The position numbers and the translations under genes are program-made. A stretch of DNA of 39,197 nt from Pseudoalteromonas denitrificans DSM 6059. Its GTDB lineage: Bacteria > Pseudomonadota > Gammaproteobacteria > Enterobacterales > Alteromonadaceae. The notes beneath the pieces are model-generated. The model saw only the letters and a program-made list of their open reading frames with translations, was not told the DNA's origin and did not search any database. This document shows, in pieces, positions 22,966-32,446 of the stretch. The stretch is from positions 1 to 39,197 of the forward strand of contig NZ_FOLO01000055.1 in NCBI RefSeq assembly GCF_900112265.1, in the 5' to 3' direction. The stretch's first letter is position 1. Each line of letters begins with the position of its first letter.

Positions 22966-25900
22966 ATGATGATTAAAACATCTCCTTATCGATATAGTAT
23001 TATCTCTCACGCAGTTAAAGGCGCTATTGCTTTGGCTGGAATTTCTCTTGTATCTATAGCGCCATCGGTTTATGCCGCAGATGATGAAAGTGTTGAACGC
23101 ATCTCGGTTACTGGTTCTCGTATTCAACGTACCAGTGCACAAATGGCAACTCCTACAACAGTGATTGATGCACAAGCAATCGAAATGTCGGGTGTAAAAA
23201 ACATTGGTGACTTAATGAACCAGTTACCTGCGCTTGTTGATGGTACAGGCGGGGCGACGGCACAATCTCCAAATGGTAAAGGCTTAGGTACTGCTGGTAT
23301 AGAACTGGCGAATCTACGTGGTTTAGGATCTGTCAGAACCTTAGTCTTAGTTAATGGCAGGCGACATGTTGCGGGTGCTGCTGGTGAGTCATCAGTTGAT
23401 TTAGCTATGATCCCAACAGCACTTGTAGAGCGAATTGAAATCATTACCGGTGGTGCATCTGCTGTATATGGGGCTGATGCTGTAACAGGTGTGATCAACT
23501 TTATTATGAAAAAAGATTATGAAGGATTTGAAATAGAGGCCTCTGCTGGGCAAAGTGCACAAAGTGATGCAGAAACAAAAGATTTGTCTTTTACTTACGG
23601 TCAAAACTTTGATAACGGCAAAGGTAATTTTACTGCACACCTTTCATACTCAGACCGAGATGAATTACGAATGGATGCGCGAAAACACTCAAGCCTTAAT
23701 CCTAGCTTCTTATCAAACCCAGAAAACACAGGCCCTGATGATGGTATTGCTAATCTTAAACTGGCAAAAGATTTACGATTTCAGGCATTGAGCTCTGAGG
23801 GTTTAATTTATGTCCCTAATGAAAACTGGATAGTGCCTGGTCAATCAATTGTTAATTTTCCTGGGCCTACTTTTGCAGGTGATCCACAATGGATCCCTGG
23901 CACGCCTTTTGGTTATGATACGTATACAATCGATAGAATTGATGGTCATTTTAGAGAGTTTATTCCGGGAGTTAACTGTGATGGCCCGGTAAAGTGTGAT
24001 GGAGGTGATGGATTTAGAACCCCTGAAACAAGTACTTTAATTACACCCAGTGAGCGTGTTTTATTTAACGTAACTGGGCAATATGATGTTAACTCAGACT
24101 TGCGTTTATTCACAGAAGCAAAATATGGTAGGGCAGAGTCTTTTGCTCGTGGTCAAGCAAGCTTTTTCCATGATGATAACTTTGGTCCTCTTGTTGCTTT
24201 AAAGCAAGATAATCCATTTATTCCAAACGAATTAAAAACTTTGATGCAAGAACGTGGTCTTGATGAAGTTGGGCTTGCCACTGTCCCTTTAAGTTCTTCG
24301 TCAGACAATAAGCGTGAGACTTTTCAATTTACCTTTGGAGGACAAGGTGCTTTAGAGGATTATGATTATAATTTTTACCTACAGCATGGCCGTGTAAAAG
24401 CAACTTTGTTATCTCAAGATACTTTAATTGATAAATATTATGATGCACTTGATGCAACAACCGATGTTAATGGTAATGCTGTATGTCGCAGTGGTAATAC
24501 AGGGTGTGCGCCATTTAATCCTATTTTTAAACAGGCATCTGCTGAAGCATTGGCTTATGCAGGCGTATTTTTAAAAACAGAAGAAGAAATTCAACAATCT
24601 GTAGCATCTTTATCTTTTAATGGTGAGTTATTTGATTTACCCGCGGGTAGCATTGCTTTTGCTGCAGGTGTTGAATATAGAAAAGAAGAGTCTGATTCAA
24701 TTCCAGATCCACTTACGCAAGGTGTAGATGAAAATGGTCAAGGTTTAGGTTTAGTTGGCTCAACACAAAGTTTAAATCCAGCAGAAAATAGTTATCTAGG
24801 TGCAACGCATGGCAGCTATAGTGTTTCGGAGATTTTTGGTGAATTAAATGTGCCATTACTTGAAGACTTACCAGGGATTGAATATTTAGAGGCTGATTTT
24901 GCGGCGCGTTATGCCGACCACAGTGTTACAGGTGGTGATAGCACGTATAAGTTGGGTCTAAACTGGTCCATTGCGTATGATGTGAGCACAAGAGCAACTT
25001 ATTCTAAAGCCGTTAGAGCACCCAATATTCAAGAACTTTTTGCACCTAATTCAATTGCTGGTGCACGCGTAAATGATGCGTGTTCTCGAAATCAGTTAGA
25101 TAGTGTTGAAGCGTTTGCAAGTAACCGTAAGAAAAACTGTGCCCAGCTGGGTTTAAGCCCTGAGTTTTCTTCAAATGCAGATAATGGCACAATAAGTCAT
25201 ACAACCTCAGGTAACCCAGAGTTAAAACCTGAAGAGGCTGAAACTTTAACTGTTGGTATTACTTATGCGCCAAATAGCAATTTCAGCATCGCGGTTGATT
25301 ATTGGGATATTGAAATTACAGATGCCATTACACAATTTAAAGGTACTGATGTATTAGGTAATTGTGTTAATAGCGCAGAGTTAGATAATACTTTTTGTGA
25401 TTTGGTGACACGTGGCGATGACGGCAATATTAAAAATATAGATGTAACATCTATTAATGCGGCTAAGTTCAGTGCAAAAGGAACAGATATTGATGTTAAT
25501 TTAGGCTTAGACTTAGATGAAGCGCGCTTAAACTTTGCTTTTAAGGGAACTTACCTCGATGAGCGTGAAACTCAGCAAAATGCCAGTGATCCCCGTACTG
25601 CAAAAAACTTAGCGGGCTCTGCCACAAATTCAGATGCTACACCATATCCTCACTTTAGAGCTTTGATCACAACAACCTATAGCATGGACAACTTTTCAAC
25701 AAGTTGGACAACAAATTATGTGGGTGATATGACTTACAATAAATTAGCAACCAATGAAACTTATGGTTCTGAATTTAATAATAAAGTTGACTCATATATG
25801 AATCATAATCTGCGTTTTCAATACAATTATGATAAAAGCACTATGCTTTTCTTAGGTATTAATAATGTAGCGGATAAAAAACCATCGGCGCTTCCTAGCT

Positions 25901-25971
25901 TAAATCAAGGTGGCCTTTTATATGATGCAATTGGACGTCGTTACACTGCTGGCATTAAAATTTCACTGTAA
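22966..25971 (+). CDS. TonB-dependent outer-membrane receptor (1001 aa)
   Basis: An energy-coupled outer-membrane importer. The signal peptide ends at A37, followed by a TonB-box-like ERISVTGSR (~44-52). The plug domain (~60-180) includes LANLRGLGSVRTLVLVNGRR and IITGGASAVYGADAVTGVIN. The beta-barrel of about 800 residues carries typical late strands (ATYSKAVRAPNIQELF, GNPELKPEEAETLTVGI) and ends YTAGIKISL, with Leu rather than the usual terminal Phe. Members of this large Alteromonadales subgroup often import saccharides or peptides rather than iron; the substrate here is unknown, and no catabolic genes are adjacent. ATG 22966 follows ACGGAGTAAAA. A terminator follows the gene. Confidence 0.92.
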   Translation: MMIKTSPYRYSIISHAVKGAIALAGISLVSIAPSVYAADDESVERISVTGSRIQRTSAQMATPTTVIDAQAIEMSGVKNIGDLMNQLPALVDGTGGATAQSPNGKGLGTAGIELANLRGLGSVRTLVLVNGRRHVAGAAGESSVDLAMIPTALVERIEIITGGASAVYGADAVTGVINFIMKKDYEGFEIEASAGQSAQSDAETKDLSFTYGQNFDNGKGNFTAHLSYSDRDELRMDARKHSSLNPSFLSNPENTGPDDGIANLKLAKDLRFQALSSEGLIYVPNENWIVPGQSIVNFPGPTFAGDPQWIPGTPFGYDTYTIDRIDGHFREFIPGVNCDGPVKCDGGDGFRTPETSTLITPSERVLFNVTGQYDVNSDLRLFTEAKYGRAESFARGQASFFHDDNFGPLVALKQDNPFIPNELKTLMQERGLDEVGLATVPLSSSSDNKRETFQFTFGGQGALEDYDYNFYLQHGRVKATLLSQDTLIDKYYDALDATTDVNGNAVCRSGNTGCAPFNPIFKQASAEALAYAGVFLKTEEEIQQSVASLSFNGELFDLPAGSIAFAAGVEYRKEESDSIPDPLTQGVDENGQGLGLVGSTQSLNPAENSYLGATHGSYSVSEIFGELNVPLLEDLPGIEYLEADFAARYADHSVTGGDSTYKLGLNWSIAYDVSTRATYSKAVRAPNIQELFAPNSIAGARVNDACSRNQLDSVEAFASNRKKNCAQLGLSPEFSSNADNGTISHTTSGNPELKPEEAETLTVGITYAPNSNFSIAVDYWDIEITDAITQFKGTDVLGNCVNSAELDNTFCDLVTRGDDGNIKNIDVTSINAAKFSAKGTDIDVNLGLDLDEARLNFAFKGTYLDERETQQNASDPRTAKNLAGSATNSDATPYPHFRALITTTYSMDNFSTSWTTNYVGDMTYNKLATNETYGSEFNNKVDSYMNHNLRFQYNYDKSTMLFLGINNVADKKPSALPSLNQGGLLYDAIGRRYTAGIKISL

Positions 25972-26003
25972 TTTTTAATGTTTTAATACAGAACCCTTGG
26001 TAG

Positions 26004-26052
26004 CAGGGATAAAAAGAAGCAATTTAAACCGCTGACATTTATCCCTGTTTTT
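26004..26052 (+). terminator. Terminator after the large TonB receptor gene
   Basis: CAGGGATAAA (26004-26013) pairs perfectly with TTTATCCCTG (26038-26047), followed by TTTTTA. The loop is long, about 24 bases. Confidence 0.65.
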
Positions 26053-26592
26053 ACCTCATTAAATATCAGTGATTTAATATTAAACCTTTATACTAATTTC
26101 ATGTTGTTATGTGTGTGATCCAGCTACGGCATCGGAAGGTGGTGAATTTTTCAACCAATTATAATCAGTGTGAAAAATGCTAAATTCGTATTAAATGTTG
26201 TTTTAGGTTTGTATCATGATATGAGCGTAAAACTGAGAATAACACCATATATTAGTTTATTGAATGCCAGAATGAATAAGTAATCAAAAATATTGCTGTT
26301 TTACATTTGGTATAGTAAAAGCATTTCATTTATTTATTGCGAGCACTGGCTCATGGTATCTTAAATTTATTTACCAGAATTTTTCTAAACGATTACAGCC
26401 TAAATTAAATATTAAGTAGCAAACGCGATTATTCAAGTAAGAGATCTATTTAAAAGGTTTTTTAAAAAACGCACTCGTGTAGGTTAATACAGTTAATAGA
26501 TAGAGAGTAGTGCTAATAAGGTGGTGCATATTTAATATTTTGTCCATATTATTAACACGAAATTATAAATGCTTAACTGATAGCATTTTAAC
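26053..26592. other. Intergenic region between TonB receptor and the RiPP-like gene
   Basis: AT-rich with only short open frames (for example 20 codons from ATG 26221), none supported. An AAATGC...GCATTT hairpin at 26567-26588 lies just past the stop of the minus-strand RiPP-like gene and may be its weak terminator. Confidence 0.4.
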
Positions 26593-26766
26593 TTATAAAC
26601 AAAGTTGCGCACCAGAACATCGGTTCATACGAGTCAAAATATCTTCGCAGTCATCAAGTGTAATAAGTCTAGCGCCACCTGCCACTTGTGGAGTCATGTC
26701 AGCCGGAATTGTTTTCGCATCTTTTGATAAATTTTTTAGATTTTTTTTATTGAGCTTTAGTTTCAT
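26593..26766 (-). CDS. Putative RiPP/bacteriocin precursor with double-glycine leader
   Basis: A 57-codon gene. The leader (residues 1-31) is basic and amphipathic, MKLKLNKKNLKNLSKD, then TIPADMTPQVAGG. The double glycine G30-G31 is the cleavage site used by C39 peptidase-type exporters. The 26-residue core has three cysteines (C40, C50, C56) plus T36, T45 and S51, suited to disulfides, thioethers or other modification. Pseudoalteromonas genomes encode many short peptides with a leader of this kind (from memory); their products are largely uncharacterised. ATG 26766 has a strong ribosome-binding site, AAAGGGA, 8 bp upstream, and a TTGACA promoter element lies at 26839-26844. No modification enzyme, C39 transporter or immunity gene is in the window, so it would rely on enzymes elsewhere. 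Confidence 0.7.
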   Translation of the reverse strand: MKLKLNKKNLKNLSKDAKTIPADMTPQVAGGARLITLDDCEDILTRMNRCSGAQLCL

Positions 26767-26794
26767 GAAGTAAATCCCTTTATGTTTTTATATG

Positions 26795-26868
26795 ACGTCC
26801 CCGTTTTGGGTTTTTAAATTTATCATTATTAATTATCATGTCAATGATTTTTTCTTATATCGGGACGT
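26795..26868 (-). promoter_or_regulatory. Promoter and flanking inverted repeat upstream of the RiPP-like gene
   Basis: On the minus strand TTGACA (plus coordinates 26839-26844) is followed 15-17 bp later by an AT-rich -10-like GATAAATT. The region is bracketed by inverted arms ACGTCCCCG (26795-26803) and CGGGACGT (26861-26868). They stand out as GC-rich in AT-rich DNA and could be paired operator sites. Confidence 0.4.
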
Positions 26869-26919
26869 ATCTTATTTCAATATAGATTAAAATTTTAGTT
26901 GGCATGAATAAACGCATTA

Positions 26920-27729
26920 CTACTGCACTTTTATATTTATTTGCTTTTTATTCGGAATGATAAGTTCAGATGCGTATTTATTAATAAGCTTGTCATACTC
27001 GCCATTTTTTTTGAGTTGACTGATGGCCTCTCGCAGTTTAATGATTGTTTCATCGGGCGTGTTTAAACTGGCACCAAGGTAACCTTCGATTTTGGCTTCT
27101 TTTACCTGAGTTAGAATATCGAGTTTATCTTGTTTTATGCCGTAAGATTCAAGGTGTTCTGCTGCAACCCAATCATTTGACATAACAAGATCAGCTCTGC
27201 CCTTTAATAGCATATTCCATTTGTCTTGTATTGAAGTAGATAACATAAGGTTGCTATTTAGCTTAAAACCTTTTGCAAGTAAAAACTGTGCATCATAACC
27301 TTCTCTAGTGGCAATTAACTTGTATTTTTTTGCATCTTCCAGAGAAAGAGGGTTCAGATCATCACGATTAGATAGACCAAATAAATAGTAACGATAATCG
27401 ATTAAATGAGCTACCCACTTAAATAGTGGTTCTCTTTTTTTGCTGCGAATAATAACAAAAATGAAAGTATTGGGTTGTGTTTGTGCCTCTTTGAATGCTC
27501 TCGGCCAAGGATAAACGCTAAATTTCCCTTTAAAACGTGTCAATTTTAGTGCTGCTTGTACTAGCTCAACCGTAAAGCCTCCGACCACTTTTTGCTTATA
27601 AGCATATTGATATGGTGGTAAATGTTCAGTCAAAAAATGAAGTTGTTTTTCTCTTTCAGAACTATTAGCACTGTAAATAAAAGAACATAAGCAAAGTAAA
27701 AAATAATACTTAAAATGACTTATGAACAT
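26920..27729 (-). CDS. Periplasmic substrate-binding protein, amino-acid type (SBP_bac_3)
   Basis: A 269-residue protein with a signal peptide (residues 1-23, SANS-SE). The SBP_bac_3 fold is recognisable from LTEHLPPYQYAYKQKVVGGFTVELVQAA, PWPRAFKEAQ, LIATREGYDAQFLL and a C-terminal helix AISQLKKNGEYDKLINKY. Such orphan proteins occur in large numbers in Alteromonadales and may serve as sensors or scavengers rather than transporter parts; no ABC permease or ATPase is nearby. Ligand unknown, probably an amino acid or small organic anion. Confidence 0.85.
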   Translation of the reverse strand: MFISHFKYYFLLCLCSFIYSANSSEREKQLHFLTEHLPPYQYAYKQKVVGGFTVELVQAALKLTRFKGKFSVYPWPRAFKEAQTQPNTFIFVIIRSKKREPLFKWVAHLIDYRYYLFGLSNRDDLNPLSLEDAKKYKLIATREGYDAQFLLAKGFKLNSNLMLSTSIQDKWNMLLKGRADLVMSNDWVAAEHLESYGIKQDKLDILTQVKEAKIEGYLGASLNTPDETIIKLREAISQLKKNGEYDKLINKYASELIIPNKKQINIKVQ

Positions 27730-27981
27730 TAAATGCTTACCTTAGTGATTAATAAAATAATTTAAATACGCCTGTTAAAATAATAACAGTAAATTATAAA
27801 AGATCATTTTTAAGTATTATTCAATTTTTGTTGTTTACGCAATAAATTGGATTTTATAAAGCTAACGTTTTAAATTTACCTTTGGTCTAGGCTTTAAATT
27901 AGATCTGGTTATTACCTTTTTATAAAATATATAGATACTGTTTACTCTGAATCATACATATTCCAATTATCAGAGGTTAAT

Positions 27982-28428
27982 ATGAGAACAATTTATCAAG
28001 CAGCATTACAAGACTTAGATCAACTTTCTGTTCTGTTTGAACAATACCGCTTGTTCTATAAAAAATCCCCAGACTTGGCCAAAGCAGCTGATTTTATAAA
28101 AAGTAGGCTTGAAAATAAAGATTCAGTCATATTTGTTGCAAGTGAAGCAGGGCGACTTATGGGATTTGTGCAGTTATATCCTGCATTTTCATCTACGGTA
28201 ATGCAAAAAATGTGGATCCTTAATGACCTGTTTGTTGCACCTGAATTTCGAAGTTTAAAAATTGGCTGTGAATTAATGTGTGCAGCCAAACAGCATGCTA
28301 TTGTGACACAATCACATTCGCTAAAATTATGCACTGCAATGGATAATCATCAGGCCCAGACCTTGTATCAAAAATTAGGTTATAAAAAAATCACCACTTT
28401 TGAACATTATACATTACTGATTGATTAA
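27982..28428 (+). CDS. GNAT-family N-acetyltransferase
   Basis: A 148-residue acetyl-CoA-dependent transferase. The GNAT core is visible: beta4 (WILNDLFVAPEFR), the acetyl-CoA pyrophosphate loop (R-SLKIGCELM, at the R-x-x-G-x-G/A position), and the closing motif DNHQAQTLYQKLGYKK. Substrate unknown. ATG 27982 follows CAGAGGTTAAT. Its stop is only 25 bp from that of the convergent chemoreceptor gene. Confidence 0.87.
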   Translation: MRTIYQAALQDLDQLSVLFEQYRLFYKKSPDLAKAADFIKSRLENKDSVIFVASEAGRLMGFVQLYPAFSSTVMQKMWILNDLFVAPEFRSLKIGCELMCAAKQHAIVTQSHSLKLCTAMDNHQAQTLYQKLGYKKITTFEHYTLLID

Positions 28429-28453
28429 GGGTTATGACACATTACACTCTTTA

Positions 28454-30487
28454 CTAAAGTTTAAACCTAGTCACTGAATTAGTCAGTGATATTGCAAGCT
28501 CATTTAATGCTTTACTTCTGTGGGTCATATTAACCGCTTCATTGGCATTATTATTGGCGGCATCTGAAGCTTCGCCCATAGTTGATGCGATATTTTGGCT
28601 GTAATTAAGTTGTTCCTGTGCTGCATTTGAGATGCTTTGACTCATTTGATTAATTGTTTGAAGTGCATGCTCTATTTGTTCAACTGCATTGCTGAGTTCT
28701 TGGCTTTGAGATACACATTGTGCGGCTTGATTTTGACCTTGAGAAATTGCACTTTCGGCAGTTGTTGTTTCATTTTGCAAAGCATTGATCATAGTGTGTA
28801 TTTCGGTCGTTGAGTCTTGTGTTCGGGATGCTAAAGATCTGACTTCATCAGCAACGACAGCAAACCCTCTGCCATGTTCTCCTGCTCTTGCAGCTTCAAT
28901 AGCGGCATTAAGTGCTAATAAATTTGTTTGATCGGCAATTCCTCCTATGGTATCCAAAATGCCACCAATGCTGTTACTGTGCTCACTTAGTTTAGACATG
29001 ACAGATACCGAGTCACTCAGTCCTTCAGATAAAGACATAATACGTTTATTATTTGAGTTTGCTATGTCACGGATCTCTTGACTATGTTTTGTTGCTTCAG
29101 ACACATGATCAGCTGTTAAACTTGCTTCATCAGTGACTAAAGTTGAACTTGAGTGCATTTGTTCAGCTAATTGTTTGGCATTGTCTACCCTATTTATTTG
29201 TGCTTTTGTTGATTGTGAAATGCCATGGCTTTGCTGGTTACTGAGCTTTACTGAATCTTCAAGCAAATGTGTATTTTCACTTATATCGTTTAAAAGTGCA
29301 GTTAAATCATCACTTAGTTTATTAATGTTTTGAATTAAGGTACCAAATTCATCATCACTCCTTTTTTCAAGACGTCTTGTCAAATCTCCTTGTGCAATAC
29401 GCGCTAAAGCTTTATTAACTGCATTTAGTGGACCCAACATCGCTCTAGTTGTGATCGAAGCGATAAAACTTGCTAGTACAATAAAAATAAGGGCTAAACC
29501 CATGGCTAATGTTTTACCAGTACTAATTTTATCTTTAGCTGTGGTTTGCAATATTGCAAAACGTTGGTCGGCTAGAGTAACTAATAAAGTAAGTTGCTGA
29601 TAGGTTGATTCAAAATATTGTTCAGTTAGTTTATAGGCTTGTTTTGCGGCGGACTTTTGAACAATTGATTCAATTTGTATTTTGTATAGGCTACCAGGTT
29701 GTGACAGTAGTTTAGTTATTGCTTCAAAATGAATGGTAAATTCAGAGAAAAATGTATCATTATTTAACGGTTTTGCTTGTTGTGTTAAATAGCTGAAATT
29801 ATCTTTAATATTATTAAGTAAAAAACCAATGTCTTCTTGATGCTGTTTTACTGTGTCTACGTCATCAATTCGCATTAATTTAGACATCGTACTTTGTAAA
29901 GTGAATAATAAATCATCAATCCTAGTGCCACTACCAATCACAACTTCAAGTAATTTAGATTGCCCTGGTGCTTCAATGGTTTCAATATCCAACATAATGT
30001 CACTGGCATTATCTCGATGAGTTTGAAAGGTTTTAAAATGGGTTATATAATCTTTTTGCGCTTTTGCGGTGCTGATTTTTGCATCAAAAATTAACATGCT
30101 TTGTGTGATATAAGCTTGATAGTGACTTTGAGTTTGATCTAAGACTTTGAGCATTTTTGTTTGATCAGATAATTTATGGCTTAATACTTTGACCGCTGCT
30201 AAATATTCTTCATTTAATACAGATAATTTTTTTTTGCTGTTTGATAAGTCCACAATGTTGCTTTGCGTAAAGCCTAATGATCCAAGTTTCATCATATTTA
30301 AAAGTTTAATTTGTAGTGCATTACTTTGTTTTTCTACAGGTAGAGCTAAGGTTTCTACATTATTGTTGGCCGTGCTTATTTCATTTAATGAATAATAAAA
30401 AAAACTGCTACCTGCAATTAACAAAACTCCAATAGTGGTAAAGCCTAAAATTATTTTTTGTTTTATGCTGAGCGACAGGTTAAACAT
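28454..30487 (-). CDS. Methyl-accepting chemotaxis protein
   Basis: A 677-residue chemoreceptor. TM1 (~11-31), then a helical periplasmic sensor of nearly 300 residues (longer than the four-helix type, compatible with an HBM-like two-module bundle), TM2 (~328-350), HAMP (~350-404), and a signalling coiled coil. The hairpin tip, near residues 515-555, is highly conserved (GGIADQTNLLALNAAIEAA, GHGRGFAVVADEVRSLA-like). No NWETF tail for direct CheR/CheB docking is present. Ligand unknown; no other chemotaxis genes are in the window. Confidence 0.92.
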   Translation of the reverse strand: MFNLSLSIKQKIILGFTTIGVLLIAGSSFFYYSLNEISTANNNVETLALPVEKQSNALQIKLLNMMKLGSLGFTQSNIVDLSNSKKKLSVLNEEYLAAVKVLSHKLSDQTKMLKVLDQTQSHYQAYITQSMLIFDAKISTAKAQKDYITHFKTFQTHRDNASDIMLDIETIEAPGQSKLLEVVIGSGTRIDDLLFTLQSTMSKLMRIDDVDTVKQHQEDIGFLLNNIKDNFSYLTQQAKPLNNDTFFSEFTIHFEAITKLLSQPGSLYKIQIESIVQKSAAKQAYKLTEQYFESTYQQLTLLVTLADQRFAILQTTAKDKISTGKTLAMGLALIFIVLASFIASITTRAMLGPLNAVNKALARIAQGDLTRRLEKRSDDEFGTLIQNINKLSDDLTALLNDISENTHLLEDSVKLSNQQSHGISQSTKAQINRVDNAKQLAEQMHSSSTLVTDEASLTADHVSEATKHSQEIRDIANSNNKRIMSLSEGLSDSVSVMSKLSEHSNSIGGILDTIGGIADQTNLLALNAAIEAARAGEHGRGFAVVADEVRSLASRTQDSTTEIHTMINALQNETTTAESAISQGQNQAAQCVSQSQELSNAVEQIEHALQTINQMSQSISNAAQEQLNYSQNIASTMGEASDAANNNANEAVNMTHRSKALNELAISLTNSVTRFKL

Positions 30488-30645
30488 TACGACCTCAAAT
30501 TAGAGTAATACATCTATTCTAAAGTGATTTTAATCACAATTTATTAACATGTATATCATTTTTAGCGTGTTATACCATTATGTTAGCAGAAATTTATCTA
30601 TTCGCTTTTTGTGCACTCCATATTTTGGAACAATTGAATTTATAC

Positions 30646-31167
30646 TCATAGTTCAGTTTTCAACTCTCGTTTGAGTTGTTTTTTTAAGGTTTGTAATGCT
30701 TTTATTTTGTCTTTTGCAAATTCAATTTCATATTCTGACATGCCTTCAAGTTCTGCTCTTTTAATGAGCTTATTAAGGTGTTTAACTTTATTTGTTGTGG
30801 CATTTATAAAAGAGCGTTTAATTATTTGATTTTGTTCTAATTCAAATTTAAGATATTCATCGTGATCATTCAAATTTCCAGTATATTGGGTTGAAATTTT
30901 GCTTTTTGTGATCTTAGGCACATAAGGTTTTTGATTGCTTAAACTGTCAGAAGGCTTAGCTGGCGGGATTGTTTTGAACAAGGAATACGGTTTTATTTTC
31001 ACCTTTTTGTCTACATGATTGTGAATTGTTGGCAGTTTTGAATGTTTAATATTAGGTTTTGTTATTTCATCAATTTTGTATTTGATGTTTGTTGTATCTT
31101 GTAAAAAACAAAAATATAAAACTAGATAGCTCAATAAACCTATTAAAAGTAATTTCATAATTTTCAT
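30646..31167 (-). CDS. Hypothetical membrane-anchored, Lys-rich coiled-coil protein
   Basis: A 173-residue protein with an N-terminal signal-anchor (MKLLLIGLLSYLVLYFCF), a Lys/Pro-rich middle and a highly charged C-terminal coiled coil (KHLNKLIKRAELEGMSEYEIEF, KALQTLKKQLKREL). I recognise no family. It lies 106 bp downstream of the isomerase gene in the same direction and may be the third gene of the phospholipase operon or have its own promoter. A second start at residue 4 is equally possible. Confidence 0.6.
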   Translation of the reverse strand: MKIMKLLLIGLLSYLVLYFCFLQDTTNIKYKIDEITKPNIKHSKLPTIHNHVDKKVKIKPYSLFKTIPPAKPSDSLSNQKPYVPKITKSKISTQYTGNLNDHDEYLKFELEQNQIIKRSFINATTNKVKHLNKLIKRAELEGMSEYEIEFAKDKIKALQTLKKQLKRELKTEL

Positions 31168-31273
31168 ATTAAGCTTTTCTCTTTTGTAAGCTGGCGATTA
31201 AATACTTTTCATTGACGTTTAGTTGTTTTCATTGAGTGGCTATTTATATCATTGAATTACCCCCCTTTGAAAT

Positions 31274-32446
31274 TTACAATTTATGCGCAAGCCAATTTTT
31301 AAGCTTATTATCATAGTGCTGTTGTGCCGTTCTTTTTGCTATTGATTTTATTGCTTGATAGCGCACAGTTTCTGTATTTAATGGATAAATATCATAATTT
31401 TTATCTCCATTATTTACCACCAACCAACGACCTTTTGGTGATCTAATTGGGGGTGAAATCGTATTGTCTCTTAGGTTAAAAGCTGTCTGTATAGACCAAT
31501 CACTTTCAGTTAATGCACGTGTTAATTTGTTCTGATAAATAGAAAAAATATCAACTAGATTATTGTCATTGATGTTTTTATGCCAGCTACTGGACTTGGC
31601 TTTTATATAAAAATCAGTGGCTTCTTCTTGGGTATTAAAGAATATGGCGTGAGAATGTACTTGGGCTAAATATTTAAATCTTTGCATGTTATTTTTATAA
31701 TAATCAGCTATTTCAGCCTTTGATACATTTTTTGACAACCTGTCTAAGGTGATACTTTGGCTGTGCATTAAGTCTGTAATACCAAAGTAGTTTTGCATAG
31801 GCGTACGTAATATATAAGCCAATGCGATGCTATTTAAATGCAGATAACTTAAATTTTTATCTTTTAAAATAGGCTGTGAAAGGTGTTTCAATTGCTCAAA
31901 ATGATAAGTTTGATTAACTTGCCTGAGCAGCTCTTTCATATCACCTTGGTGTAATTTAAAGCGGCTTTGCATAGATAAAGACAGATAAATTTGCGCTAAA
32001 GATATTTGGTAACTTGGATTTGAAATGAGTTGTACTTGTTTTAATTTTTCAATTTTAATATCACTTAACATACCATCATTAGGATACTGGCCTAAGTTAA
32101 ATTGTAATTCATTTTGAGTGATATTTAGCGTTTTTATATCTTTGAATTTAGCTTTAATTGTGGGTATTAAAGGTGTCAATAATGTTGATAAATATCGTCT
32201 AACATGAAACTTTGTATCAAACCCCACGTTAGACTGGCGTACTAAAAGGTGTGGCTGTTTTAACTTTGCCTCTGACAATAAAAACTGATCTTCAAGGAGT
32301 TGCTTTTCCACTTCTTGATACGTTATATCTGAGTTTTCTTGCTGGTAAAATGATTTCATAAACTCAATTTCTTGAGACGAAAAGTGAGTCGTCATGGCTA
32401 AAGCTGGCAGGCAAAAAATGCCTGCCAAAAAGGTTAATAATTTCAT
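31274..32446 (-). CDS. Divergent parvulin-type peptidyl-prolyl isomerase/chaperone
   Basis: A 390-residue exported protein with a signal peptide (residues 1-17, ALA-MT). The layout is SurA/PrsA-like: a helical N-terminal chaperone region (ISKAEIADYYKNNMQRF-type linker near 240) and a C-terminal rotamase-like domain with NTISPPIRSPKGRWLVV, recognisable as the parvulin ending. The usual rotamase start is poorly conserved, so activity may be reduced or purely chaperone-like. Its ATG follows the phospholipase stop with no gap (TAAATG), which implies translational coupling. The likely client is therefore that secreted enzyme. Confidence 0.65.
   Translation of the reverse strand: MKLLTFLAGIFCLPALAMTTHFSSQEIEFMKSFYQQENSDITYQEVEKQLLEDQFLLSEAKLKQPHLLVRQSNVGFDTKFHVRRYLSTLLTPLIPTIKAKFKDIKTLNITQNELQFNLGQYPNDGMLSDIKIEKLKQVQLISNPSYQISLAQIYLSLSMQSRFKLHQGDMKELLRQVNQTYHFEQLKHLSQPILKDKNLSYLHLNSIALAYILRTPMQNYFGITDLMHSQSITLDRLSKNVSKAEIADYYKNNMQRFKYLAQVHSHAIFFNTQEEATDFYIKAKSSSWHKNINDNNLVDIFSIYQNKLTRALTESDWSIQTAFNLRDNTISPPIRSPKGRWLVVNNGDKNYDIYPLNTETVRYQAIKSIAKRTAQQHYDNKLKNWLAHKL

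Noticed and set aside
22936..23791. Several frames overlapping the first kilobase of the TonB receptor gene
   Set aside because: They are antisense or out of frame to a complete plug-domain coding region.
26221..26283. 20-codon ORF after the TonB receptor as a second peptide gene
   Set aside because: It has no ribosome-binding site, no leader-core pattern and no cysteines.
26510..26773. 87-codon plus-strand frame over the RiPP-like gene
   Set aside because: It is the antisense shadow of the 57-codon minus-strand gene, which has a ribosome-binding site, leader and core organisation. The plus frame has none of these.
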